Positions 38,501 to 50,048 of a stretch of 64,000 bases of DNA are shown piece by piece (within the stretch, counting starts at the first letter, position 1; each line of letters starts with the position of its first letter). The stretch spans positions 1-64,000 of the forward strand of contig JBAMDO010000075.1 in the NCBI GenBank assembly GCA_037074765.1, in the 5' to 3' direction. The notes beneath the pieces were generated by a model that did no database searches, was not told where the DNA came from, and saw only the letters and a list, made by a program, of their open reading frames with translations. Position numbers and translations under genes: made by a program. Origin of the DNA: Mansonella perstans (Eukaryota; Nematoda; Chromadorea; Rhabditida; Onchocercidae).

Positions 38501-40100
38501 TCTGCTGCTTTCTCGATCATTTCTGCAGCAATCTTTGCCTGCTTCAATACTTCTTCTGCGGCCAAAGAAAGCTTTTTTCCTGCTTCCGTTTTCTGTACTT
38601 CCACTATCATCTGTATACAGTAGCAATTAAATTTTTTAGATATATTTTGCTTGACAATCAGTTTAATTTTATTTGTATCTTGCAAAGAAAAAATGCCCAA
38701 TAACAATTAGTTACCAAATATCTTAGTATTAACATACATCTAAATGAGAAGATTCATTGCTAGTAAGGCTCTGTTTAGTAAAAATTGGAAAAATCAAGAA
38801 AACCAAGCAGCTTACTTTTGATATATGATCACGAACTTCGCTGATCTTGTTTTGAATAACTTGTGAACTTTTAAATGTTTCTTTTTCGATTATTTCCTAG
38901 AATATTCAATGTGCTCTATTGATTTCATTGAAATTAATTGAACTTACAAACAAAAAGGAACATAAATTCGTCACAGATGATGACGTGTTTTGTAAAACAA
39001 CAGCTGAAAAAGGAAAAAAAATAATTTTGAGGAAAAATAACTCACAAATTTTCTTCTGGCTTCTCTTAAAGCTTCGCTGTCATTTAAACCTCTTAACCTT
39101 TCATCCAGCTGTCGCCTATTTTCCTAAAAAGAACAAATTTAAGTAAAACATTAGAAATCTGATGAAGAAATAAGTTACCAACAACGGAAATTGAAATTAA
39201 ATTAAACTGAGATGTCCGACAAAGTCAGAAGTAATTTCCCACAAACATACAGTTAATTAATCACATTAATATATCTTAATTGTGCTGTAAAAAAGATCAT
39301 CTGCATCCCTTTAAAAATCCGATAGTTGGCATTTTTAATTATATCATCCCATACTATGTAATCGTCCATGGCAATAAACTGAGAATAATGTATTACTGTC
39401 ACAAAAAGTTTTAATATTAATATCATCTTATTTTTTCCCACCTTAAATTTTGACCACTGTATCCCAAAGAAATAAAAAACTCACCTGCAATTCCTTATTT
39501 TTCTCAAATTCTTCTCGAATATTATCCAATAAATTTTTTAAGAAATTTCTAGACCTTGAATGATGCTGTCCTTGTTGTGAGAGATACCGTATTGATTCAA
39601 ATGATCGCTTAAAAATGCTAAGCATATCATTCATTCAAAAGCAAATTATTTGTCCTTTTCTTTTTCTGTTTTTCTCCATACATTAGAGAATATAAAAATT
39701 TAAAGGAATTTCAAAAAAATTAATTCCAACAAGTTTTCGGCCAAAATTTTACGCTTCTAAAATCGTATGTTTATTAAAATTGATAAAGTGCATCTTGAAC
39801 TAATTTCAGAAATTCATATTTGAAGTTCCGCATTCATTTCAAAACATCAAAAAAATTTGCTTAATATAGCATATTCTTATTACATAAGGGACAAATGGTA
39901 AACTAAGCGAAATTCGATTAGATTTTAAAAAGAAATTAAAATTCGAGTTTTTCAGTGTTAAAAAAAAAACACACCTGTAGTGGCGCACAAGTAGTTAGTA
40001 ATGTAGCTTCGGGAACAATACTTTCTGGCATAAGCATAAGCATATTCCTTTGCTGTTGTAAATTCCATAATATCCGACACGGTCGTGTTATTCGTTTCAT
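35553..40100 (-). CDS. TIMM44: Mitochondrial import inner membrane translocase subunit TIM44
   Basis: Peripheral scaffold of the import motor: it tethers mitochondrial Hsp70 to TIM23 on the matrix side. Exons in order: 40100-39975, 39607-39485, 39123-39046, 38896-38816, 38610-38461, 38128-38065, 37960-37897, 37596-37511, 37258-37166, 36880-36714, 36584-36492, 36150-36040, 35672-35553. Phases join to 451 aa, essentially the human length. The N-terminus is basic (MKRITRPCRILWNLQQQR) and followed by RYLSQ, fitting a presequence. A helical region (LKNLLDNIREEFEKNKELQ, LREARRKF) precedes the TIM44-like domain, with blocks ESKWYAGWKSFSENNVYYN, EKEIIPNVLEAFIRSDLKVL, KDWCYER, GKMMEHGPVIIITFQA and VVEGDP; it ends EYNPTEAWKVLEIHMQKGNL. 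Exon 2 may instead start translation itself at 39,625 (MLSIFKRSF). Identification is firm; the N-terminus is less sure. Confidence 0.95.
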
Positions 40101-40175
40101 TATTTTCTTCAAAAAAAAAAAAAATAAACTAGAAAAAAATTTTTGAATTATCAATTTAGATGAGCAACTAATTTT

Positions 40176-40291
40176 GTTAGATTATTTGATTAAATCGATA
40201 TTCAGTTAGATTATTTCATTAAATCGATATTCAGTTAGACTATTTGATTAAATCGATATTCAGTTAGATTATTTGATTAGATCGATACGCG
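40176..40291. repeat. Four tandem copies of a 29-bp unit upstream of TIM44
   Basis: Units start at 40,176, 40,205, 40,234 and 40,263 (GTTAGATTATTTGATTAAAT, then CGATATTCA). Each of the first three holds ATCGATAT, the fourth ATCGATAC. The array ends about 75 bp before the TIM44 ATG, where a promoter is expected. Confidence 0.92.
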
Positions 40292-41860
40292 TATGAACGC
40301 GTGATTAAACGTGTAGTTTAATAAATGCGATTAAATATCTCAGTTTATTTAATTTAAGCATACTTTCCCAAATTTAACTTAGCTAACAATTTCGCATAAA
40401 ATTAACATTTCTTATATATTTAGAAAATTAATATTTGCTTTTAATGAGAAATTTGAAGTGAACTATTTGTCTACAATACTCCCGAATAGATTCTTACAGT
40501 ACAGCAATTGTCAAATCAAGAAAAAAAATCTCCTAATAATAAATTAAAAATTTTTTCTTCAAACTTTGCCCCACTTATTCCCTATCACTATTTCATTCTC
40601 CGGTTCTCTCCTACTTTGCAAAGCTCATTTTGCTGAAATTTATCGTCTATAATTTGATGTAAACAATCTATCACTTCGCTCTGCACATCTTGACAGTCAG
40701 AGAGCAAGACAGTGAGCGGAATGATGCAGGTTCAAGTACAAATAGCTAAAGGAGCAGAGCATTTTTTGTACTTTGCCTCATGTAGCCGTTGAGTTATACG
40801 TGTATATTGCGTGGCTGACGTGTAGACACGGTTTTTTCATAAATTTTCCAGAATGCTTGTAAAGGAGGCTATTGGGTCTCGACTGGCACTTTTTCAGCAA
40901 GATAAATCACGAATTAATTGGCTGATTCTTTTTTTTTGTCAATGCTTTTTGTTCATTAAGCAAATCTTAGCTGACAAGTTGTATATCGTAATATTTTCCT
41001 GACTAGTGTGAAATTCGTATGAAATACTTCATGAAACATTGTTGGCACTATTTATTAATCATTTTGCACATCACAATTAAATAATTTTAGGCTTGTATAA
41101 ACGTAATAAAAACAAGAAAAAAAGGATTTTTGTTTGAAAAAAAAAAACAACTTTACATTAAAATGACACCGTATAATTGCTTGGAAAAGCATCGTTAAAG
41201 GAAAATCAAAGTAAATCATACAAAAAATTTACATGAAGAACTTCAAAGAAATCAAAAATAACGTATAACAAAACACAAAAAATACCAGTTCCAGGAGTGC
41301 AAAAATACTCTGTTCTCCTTGACAAATACAAAAATTTCATTTAAAATTTACGCGCCGAGATAATTTAAAGCTGCCGTGACTTCAGCTTCGTGATAAAAAA
41401 TAACATAAGAAAGATATGCAAAACACTGATATAAATATGCGCAGAATAGTCATTTATTGTGCACCAAATTTTTTCTGAAATGAAGATTAGCACTATACAA
41501 GTAGAAGAAAGTGAATGTCTCCTTTCTAATATCTTAGATGAGAAGGAAGTCGAAAAAATAAGTTTACATTGTGTACACAGTTAAAACTAGGTATAGTAAT
41601 CAACTGAGAATAGAAATCACTTCTCTTTTTCTGTAGGCCATTTTGATTTATTTTCGTATTTAATAAAAGCTTCTTGTTCCATTAAATTGGATTCTCAAAT
41701 CAATAAATTTACCAAAAACAAGCAAACACATCAACATCTTCCAAACCAAGAGAGGAATTCTCTCTTTTCATCAGAAGAGAGTGAATGAGAAAGAAAGACA
41801 GGTAATTCTTTGCCTTTTTCGGCACTAAAACCTGTTCATCCAAACTCTTAATTAAAAAAA
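40292..41860. other. Intergenic region between TIM44 and the DHHC gene
   Basis: About 1.6 kb between the TIM44 promoter array and the DHHC stop codon. A somewhat GC-richer part (40,600-40,880) has no exon-like frame. On the minus strand AATAAA at 41,647-41,652 is a possible poly-A signal for the DHHC gene, about 210 bp past its stop. Confidence 0.5.
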
Positions 41861-44800
41861 TTAAATTAATAACCCAGAATCAATTTCGTATGATCGCCGC
41901 TCTACACCATTGGCAGTACCACAGTTCTTCACTATCACAGTTAGCTCAGGCTCAACAATACCTCTTCGGTCAATCAAACTGAAAAAAAGCAATACAATGC
42001 ATATAATTCATGCAAGATTTCTAAACTGTTAATGACGTTAACTTTTTTCATTCCTCTTTCAGTTCCAGAACTGTCACATCATACAACAATCAGTAATCAA
42101 AGTTTTACAACGATTTTATAAATTCTAAGGTGTATGGGTCTTTTAAATAAGCTCCAACACCTTTTATATCTTTAGTTTGAGCAGTGCGAATGACTATAGT
42201 ATGAAGACATTTAAATTTTATGAAAAGTTTATTGTGACAAAAAGTTAAATAAAGACAACCGTAAACCTTGGAGGTTCCGGTGCAAACAGCGTTCGAAAGC
42301 AATTGGAAAATATTGAACCAGTAGAATGTGGATTTTGTACATGTGGTAATCGTTTCGAATTAAATGTTCCTTTGATATCTTCATTTGTTGTCTGATTTGT
42401 TAGCAGCAGATATGTGTGAAAACCCGAAAGACCAAATATTGACCAAATAGAGAAAAAACATACCAAAGCAACTAGAAGTGATACAGGACTTTGTCTTACT
42501 GCGCCCAGAAACGCATCTTCTCTTTGTGACACTGCAAAGAATAAAACATGCACGAAAAGTTAACTAAAAGTGTAGACATAAGCTTTACTCACTTCCATCT
42601 ACTTTTGTTTAGAAGGATTTACAAAATCAATAAAAGCCTTTAATTATAGCAAACTTAAAACATCTTAACTTAGAATATTCACATCTTTCTCACATAAATT
42701 CTGGCCTCAATATCAATTAATGTTAAAAATATAACAAAACAATACTGCGAAATAATTTAATCTAAAAAACAGAGTCATATGTTATAGAAAAAAGCTGGAC
42801 GATCTAACTCACGATCACTGAATGCAATTAAAACGAAATAAGATCACAGTTCCTTTGATGATTTTTTCCAGTCTCTACATGAAAAAAATGCACAGCTGAG
42901 CGTAATTTATGTTACTCAGCCACAAAACTATCCTCTACAATGAAGTGCAATTAAAACCAATACTAAAATCAACAGCCATAACAGGAATAAGAGAGTAAGG
43001 CATCTCAGAAAAAATATCAGCTATATTGTCGGATGAAAATCAAGGTTAGAAAACATTCGAACAAACAGCTAAGCAACGGAATTTCATCAAAATATCGTTA
43101 AAGTTTCCCGTCCCAATAACTGCAAAATCAGTGAACTGTCTTTCAAACAACAATTCATTTTCTCAAAAAACACACAAATGACAGGATAAAAACATACAGA
43201 ATAAAGACTTACGAAAAATAAGATGAAGGCATACGCATGCAAATATAAACAACGTCAATATGGTAAGTGATACAATAAAAAAATAAAAGTGTCGATAATT
43301 TCGTTTCCCAACACAGTTACCAACCCACGGACCTATAAAGTGAATTTATTTTTGCCATTATTAAAAAATCCTATATTAACAAACGATAAGTTGTTCAGGT
43401 GTCAACATGATAAATTTGGAAGCTCTAGGTAAGCTTCGGTAAGGTTAACCTAGAACTTTTAAAAGATTTCAACTAAAGTTCGTCTAATCTCATTCTTAAA
43501 ACTTTCAGCCAAACTGTAAAAATTGAAAAAAAAAAAGTTTTGAAAAAAAGCAATATGACTTCTACTCAAACATTGGAAAAAATTTAGTGCTAAACTTGCA
43601 GTGATGATCGAAGTTCAAGATGCAGTTGTCGCATACGGAACAGTGAGAGGAACGCGGTGGACGAAATAACCGACAAGTAAAGCAGTATTTCAATTTGATA
43701 AGCTGCCCGTTAATACGTACTGTTTTGGTTCGTGGTGGTACTCGCACTGCTTCTGATACATAGCTGTTTTCTGAAGCTTTTAAAACAGAGTAAAAGACAT
43801 TTACGATCGCGCATCATTGGTGATGAAAATTAAAAGATTTTCATTGTTCAGTAAATGAAAGCAATAATTCAGTTGGAAGAAACTGAGCCAAATCTAAATA
43901 TCTAGCAAAATGTGAATTTGGAAACGAAAAAGAAAAAGCAATGGTACTATCACCAACAATCAGTAATAGCTAAAATCATCTGATTATGTAGAAAGGTTCA
44001 GAGAAAAGGCGATATCTTAGTAAGACAAGATCCTAGAAAATGAATTAGCAAATAAACATTGCACTGCATTATATCGGTGAGCTACAGGCAAGTAATTCGA
44101 ATCACATCAACATAGCAGGAGGAAGGCGTAAACAAAGTTGAAGAGTCGACACATGTCAAAAGCCCGCATATCAAAATAAGACCACTACAGTAGTAAATTC
44201 TGCAGAGATCACCTGCGATATTTTGTCGGTCAACCTCGATAGCTTCCACATTTGTTGCCTTCGGTAATATTCCCGGATCAGAAAATGATGTCTTGAATAA
44301 ATTAACTAGCACAAGACTCAGTAATATCACAGCAACTATTGGAAGAACTGGTGAGACATTCCAAAATAAATATGGTGCGCTACAATACCATCACATTAAA
44401 ATTGCAAAATGAGCAATTGATAATATTACTAGTGTTACTAATGATGCATTCGCATGACTTATAATTATTAGAGACACGAAACAAGTACAAAATCTAGGCT
44501 AACAGCTCATGCCATAAAATATCTTACTAGTGGAGCAGTTATTCTTTTCCAGCATACAGAAGCGTGCTTAAAAACACTGCATTGTCTTAAGGTTAAAAAA
44601 ATGGTTGAAAAATCAAAAAATAGTGAAAAAATGAATCATCATCTCCTTCCTCATTCTAGGCTTTTTGAACATTTTTAATTCTTCCAACTGTCGCTCTGTT
44701 TCTATCGTGTCAAAAGAACTGAAAACTAACTCAAAGACGAAAAATAGACCCATTGTACCACTGATAACGAACAATGTGAAGAGAAAGACATAACTTTGTT

Positions 44801-44960
44801 GCGCCATAATGATGCGACCATCGCACCAAAACTGATTCCGTCCTTGATGATAACGCCATTTTCGTGTCCCAACTTTGGCTGGTCGCTCATTTACTTCACA
44901 TTCCAAGCCTAATTCATTCGGAGGCCCTCTTCGGGCATTTTCCTGTTTGTCATTTTTCAT
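41861..44960 (-). CDS. DHHC palmitoyltransferase of the ZDHHC9/14/18 group
   Basis: Golgi/endomembrane enzyme that attaches palmitate to protein cysteines. Exons in order: 44960-about 44689, 44379-44213, 43770-43600, 43332-43213, 42531-42267, 41978-41861; about 370 aa. Four membrane segments are visible: [57 protein letters not shown] and [18 protein letters not shown]. The Cys-rich zinc domain reads [20 protein letters not shown] then [20 protein letters not shown]. Group markers include [25 protein letters not shown] (TTxE-type motif) and [13 protein letters not shown]. The intron between exons 3 and 4 uses a GC donor (GCAAGTTT) and splits the catalytic Cys codon, T/GT. The exon 1 donor is uncertain (best phase fit GACA/GTTGGA). 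C. elegans has several dhhc genes, and I do not assign one. Confidence 0.93.
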
Positions 44961-45799
44961 AGCAAATTTAGCATCGAATTGTTTACCACAACATTTTTTT
45001 CATTCTCCTTTAACTATCGCAAATTCTTAAGCTAACAATCCTCCTACCATTAATACAGAAGTTTTGGAATGATTTATTGAAAAAAAAAAAAAATATTGAA
45101 AAAAAAAAAAAAATGGCAAATTGAACGAGAAACTTTGACTATATCTCATTGCGCTTATACTCACAACACGTTCCCAATGATCTAAACAATTAATAGTACT
45201 AATACTAATAAGATGAAAGAACTAACACAAAATGATAGAAATTTATTCCCTTTTATATTTATTCATTGCTGTAATTCCACTAACGAACAGAATAAATTTA
45301 AAATTTTAAAAATTTTTCAGAATTTCAAAAACAGATAAATAGTAACAGCAACAAACCTGACACTGTTTCATAAGCTAACAACGTTGATATCTTGCGCAAT
45401 CAATTTTTTCCGCAATCAAAAAAATACAGCTACGTGAAATGAGCAGTGCAGAAGAGCACAAAACCCATTCCACCTACAAATGCACATTATTCTTTGCCTA
45501 CAAAAAAAAATTTTTTTAAAAATTTTTCAATGAAATTGCACGTTTTTTTTCCGTTATTCACATTAGTACGATGCTAAAGTCGTATTTGAAATATTTCAAT
45601 TCACAGTATTATTCTGATCGATTAAGCCGAAAATTCGATGGTCAGTCCGTAATGATCGATTACAGATATGATCGGTAGAGACACATCATATACATTTCAA
45701 ATACGCTAAACAATGAGCAGTGCTGCTTTAATTGCGGGAATTTATTTAGAAGAAAAAAAGATTCTCAAAAAATACACAAATATGGAAAGTGACAGAAAA
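44961..45799. other. 5' flank of the DHHC gene
   Basis: AT-rich DNA with two poly-A runs (45,079-45,113). It probably contains the DHHC promoter. No TATA-like or trans-splice site is clear. Confidence 0.4.
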
Positions 45800-45979
45800 A
45801 CGTCAAGATAACCCGGAAATAAAAACGTCAAGATAAACCGGAAATGAAGAACGTCAAATAAACTGGGAATGAAAAACGTCAAGATAAACCGGGAATAAAA
45901 AACGTCAAGATAAACCGAAAATGAAAAACGTCAAAATAAATCGGAAACGAAAAACGTTAAGATAGACCGGAAATGAAAA
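45800..45979. repeat. Seven-copy ~26-bp array with CRE, GATA and ETS-like cores
   Basis: Consensus ACGTCAAGATAAACCGGAAA plus TGAAAA. Seven units of 25-26 bp are imperfect. Each contains ACGTCA (ACGTTA in the last). Most contain AGATAA, and the majority CCGGAA or CGGGAA. These match the CRE half-site, GATA-factor and ETS core consensus. The array lies about 840 bp upstream of the DHHC start and about 1.6 kb upstream of the micropeptide ORF at 47,560. Confidence 0.9.
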
Positions 45980-45984
45980 ACTGT

Positions 45985-46150
45985 GCAAGAAAACCGTCCG
46001 ATACAACCGTCTCGCTTCAGCTTCCGCTAACAATAGCTATCGCACTGTACACGAAGCTAACAATTCACGGACCGCGAAATTGTTGAAATGATGCAGCGTC
46101 CGTCCATTAGACTTGGGTTCGTCGTACTCCCGAGGTTTCGGTGGTTTTAT
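45985..46150. promoter_or_regulatory. GC-rich, CpG-containing patch, promoter or exon candidate
   Basis: About 165 bp with many CG dinucleotides (AACCGTCCGATACAACCGTC; CGTCGTACTCCCGAGGTTTC) in otherwise AT-rich DNA. It adjoins the composite array. The minus strand holds a 34-codon open frame without clear splice sites. A promoter or 5' exon for either flanking gene is possible. Confidence 0.35.
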
Positions 46151-47559
46151 GGATTTTACTGTTATTATTATGTGTTGGAATTTCGGATGATGTAAATTGA
46201 GCCAGATAATTGCTGAGAATTGGCCAATGCTTTTAATGCAATGACTTTATTTTGTAAAATTTTTTAGTTTTACTTATTTGAAATGAATTTAAACTTTGTT
46301 TTCCGATTCATGAAGTTATAGCTTAACAGATTAAGCAAACTTGAAGGCAATTTTCTCAATGACTTTTTTTGTGATTTATAACGAAAGTTGCTGCTATACC
46401 AAATGTTATCAAAGTTTCGTTCGATTTTTATCTTTTTTGAATTTAAATATTATGATAAGTATTGTCATAGTATTTGAATACTCAAATATTATGGTATATT
46501 ATGATCAAATGTTATGATAATATTATGATCAGTTACTATCCCTATCCCTTTCTCTTTCTCTTATCAGAGAGCACTGAAAAGCTACTGAAGTTCTCGAAGA
46601 TGTGATTGTCGAGTGAAATCTATTCTGCAGTAAATTAACCTAAATCATAGCTCGTGAAAAAATTTAGAAAATATTATCAACACAGTGTTATTATTGTATA
46701 ATTGTAAGTTAAAGTTCAGTCATACATGCATACAAGCACTATATATATATATATGTAATTTGAATAAATTTGACAGAAATGAAATTAAATAAATTCGTTT
46801 CCGAATATCGGTTTTTTAGGACTGCACTTATTTTCTTTTGTTTAGCTTATTTGGATTGAAATTTAGCTAGTAAGTTGGAAATTATAACAGCAAAAAGGAT
46901 ATGTAGGAATTAGAGATATGACTGAAGAATTTGTTTTGGGATAACCAATAATTATATTTTTGAAATAAAATGGATAGGAAATAACAATGTATTTAAATGA
47001 AAAGTTAAAGAAGAATATTAAAATATTGAAATATTAAAATATTCGCAATCATTTAGATCATTTCGAGGATTTGTCGCATAGAAGGATGGTGATGAGATTG
47101 GATGAATAGGCAATGGAAGGATTAAACCATGTTATTCTGGCTAGAATGATTCCGCACTAACACTCAATGGGTGTGTAATATTCAGTGATATTTTGAAAAC
47201 TAAAAAAATTAAATTTTAAAGCTAAAATTATAGTAAAATATTGAAATTCGTGAATTATGCAACGATGTGAAAATCATTATTACATTCTATTACTGTTTTG
47301 TTTTTTTAAATCATTTTGGTTTTACATAATAACATTATAACCTCAAAAATTTCCCGTTCTGTTTTTTTATCTTTAGAATTACAGATAAAATATTTATTCA
47401 TTGGCAATTAGTAAGAAGTTATTTATTCACGGTTAGCTTCGTTTGATAAACAGGAGGAGAAACCGGAACAGAAAAAAAAAGTTGCAAAATCAGTCAGTAT
47501 TATCGATTGTAAGGCATTGATGCTTACTGGAAAGGAGCCGTTATTTTTCCATATTTTAA
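46151..47559. other. Intergenic stretch before the micropeptide ORF
   Basis: AT-rich; a short TA run at 46,741-46,754. I see no exon-like frame. Confidence 0.5.
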
Positions 47560-47646
47560 ATGATTAACCATTTTACAAAGATCTTGCTTATTACCCTGCT
47601 AATTGCACTTGTGATCGCCGGTTTGCTTTACTCAACATATTTTTAA
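47560..47646 (+). CDS. Single-pass membrane micropeptide, 28 aa
   Basis: ATG at 47,560, 28 codons, TAA at 47,644; an in-frame TAA sits directly before the ATG, so the ORF stands alone. The peptide begins MINHFTK, has one continuous hydrophobic segment (LLITLLIALVIAGLL), and ends YSTYF. This is a polar N-terminus, one membrane helix and a short aromatic tail, the plan of sarcolipin, phospholamban and insect sarcolamban (SERCA-binding regulators). Local GC is higher than in the flanks. Homology is not shown: at this size the likeness is of architecture only. No obvious acceptor precedes it and no AATAAA is close, so expression is unproven. Confidence 0.35.
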   Translation: MINHFTKILLITLLIALVIAGLLYSTYF

Positions 47647-49081
47647 TTTGCTGTGCAGCAGAGATTAAAATGATTTTGGAGATTGAAGATTTTCAACAAT
47701 GATATTTTCATTTGTCAAATGATCTATTTCTGATATGACGATATTAGGCTGGAAATATTCTAGGCCAAAGCTTACTTATTTATTATAAATTGTTGCTTTC
47801 GGATATGTTCCGGATGCTCTAGCGCTTTATTGTTCTAAATGTTAGTTTTAGTCCAGGAAATCAATTCATTCATTAGCTTTACAGATAATTTGCATTATTT
47901 TCATTTGCATACTACTCTTACTTTGTTTGAATTATTTTTTAGATTTTTCTTCTTTTAATTTTTAAAATATGAAATGTTACAAGTTTAATTTCACGATCTG
48001 AAAAAGAAGTGGAAAATTCAAATTATGATGACAATCGATAGGATACATTTTGCATATGATTCGTAGTTACCTTTAAAATAGGGAGAAACTCTGAAATTGA
48101 ATAGTTAAGCGGATGTTTTGAATATTTAGTATTTGCTTAATGCTAATAAAATTGAGTTAAATGGAAAATTAAAACTTAACTAAAATAATCAAATTTAAAC
48201 TGACTGTGTTAATTAAACTTAAATCAATTTAATTAATTGAAAATTTTAACCAACTTACACCCACATCCACTGAGCTTTTAACCGTTTGCAAAATACTATT
48301 ATTAATAATACTTCAACTAAGATTTCGTAAACAGATTTCAAAAAAAAATTCTAAATTTACCCTTGGGGATATTTTTTTTTTCATTTTATATTTTCATAAG
48401 CAATTTGTTTTTGCAATAAAAAATTTCCCACCGAGTAACTCATTCATACACATTGGTTGTTATAAGATGAGTAGTGATTAAAAATGAAATGAATTGTTGG
48501 AAAAAAAATATTGAAATTGGTAAATAAGAGAAGGAAGAAATAGAAAGAGTTTTTTTTATGGAGTAACGAATATGTAATTTACACAAATTGGTTGTGACAA
48601 ATAATATTGTGACAATTTTCTATAGTTATTTAATCGGAACGTGACGAAGTTGATAAAGTGACGCAATTTTTTAGCGATTATAAGAAAAAAAATTAAAAAG
48701 TTTTTTAACTATGAAAATAATACAGAAATTTCGATGATAGCAATGAATTAACAATGATTTGTTTATTTCATAAGTTTGTTACAATGAACATTTGATTCAA
48801 TTCTATTTGAACTTTTCTTTTTTTCACTTATCATAAATGTTTATAATGACTATGGTAGTGATGAGATGAAATTTCATTTTGTATCAAAAAAAACAAAAAA
48901 TGATACAATTCCATGTTTTTTTTTCATTTGCAATATACTAATCAATAAGATTAACTAATGAACAGATTGAATGAAACTAAATGATTTGTTATTAATTATT
49001 ATGATTAAATCTCTTCTGATACACTGCTAAGAAATGATATTTTGTAGCACGATTAACTAATGAATGGGTTAAATTAATTGA

Positions 49082-49317
49082 TTAGTTAATTTGATAGTAA
49101 TCATCAACATCATAAATTTGATATAATGTCAAGAAACCATAAATATTTTTATTCATATATGAAATGTTATGAATGAATTTTCTTAATGGATCATTATTAA
49201 TGTTAATAAAGCTTAGACATGCAACAGATGAGCAACTGAAACACGAACAATGATCGGATGCATGCTTTTGATACTGTATTTCAGTTATTATATCATTTCG
49301 AATAGTTTTGCAGTAAA
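49082..49317 (-). CDS. Possible Cys-containing terminal exon, unidentified
   Basis: On the minus strand an acceptor-like TTCCATATTAG is followed by a frame open for about 78 codons (IVYCKTIRNDIITEIQYQKH ... DHCSCFSCSSVACLSF ... YGFLTLYQIYDVDDYYQIN) and a stop. The length is notable for such AT-rich DNA, and a cluster of four cysteines sits mid-frame. No upstream exon was found and the family is unknown. Confidence 0.25.
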
Positions 49318-50048
49318 CAATAGCTAATATGGAAAATAATTGCAAGCATTACAGTTGAAGAATACTATGCAACATTGCCTACTCATTTTTGCATTTCCGG
49401 ATACAGGACATAATTAGTGTGGTATGTGAGCTGATTTGCAGCAAATTACAAGTTGATGAATTGAGCTTTTTATTTTCATTATTTCCACAAAGTTGACTTT
49501 TTTTTTCAATCTTTTTTGCATCTACCAAAAAAGTTGCTTTACTAAAGTGTATGCCTTTAATACTGTCTTTGATACTGCGTTATCCTTTGATACTGTTTTG
49601 ATACTGTTTACACATACTGCATAATTACATTATTTTACTTGCAAATTGTTTCCAATTTTATTATCGTGTAGATTCTCAGACCTTAATGTTTATTTTTCTA
49701 ATGGAATCATTTGCAATGAAAATTAAGTAAGGAAGCAAAAAAAATTTTAATGAAAATTTGAAATCATCATTATTTACATCACACCTTTTCAATCTTTTCA
49801 TCTATATTTATTATTTCATTAAAATTTTATATTGTTTTATACTTTTCATTCAAAATACTCTTCTATATTCTCATCCATTTATATTTTCTTCAAATTTGAA
49901 ATTTAAAAATGAATTAACATTAATCCAGTGGGCAACTTGTATGTTTATATGTGTGTGTGTGTGTGTATGTATATGTTTATGTATGTCTGCTTTTTTTATG
50001 CAGGATTTAAATGAAATTAATTTTCCTTATTTCCCCATCTTATCTATT

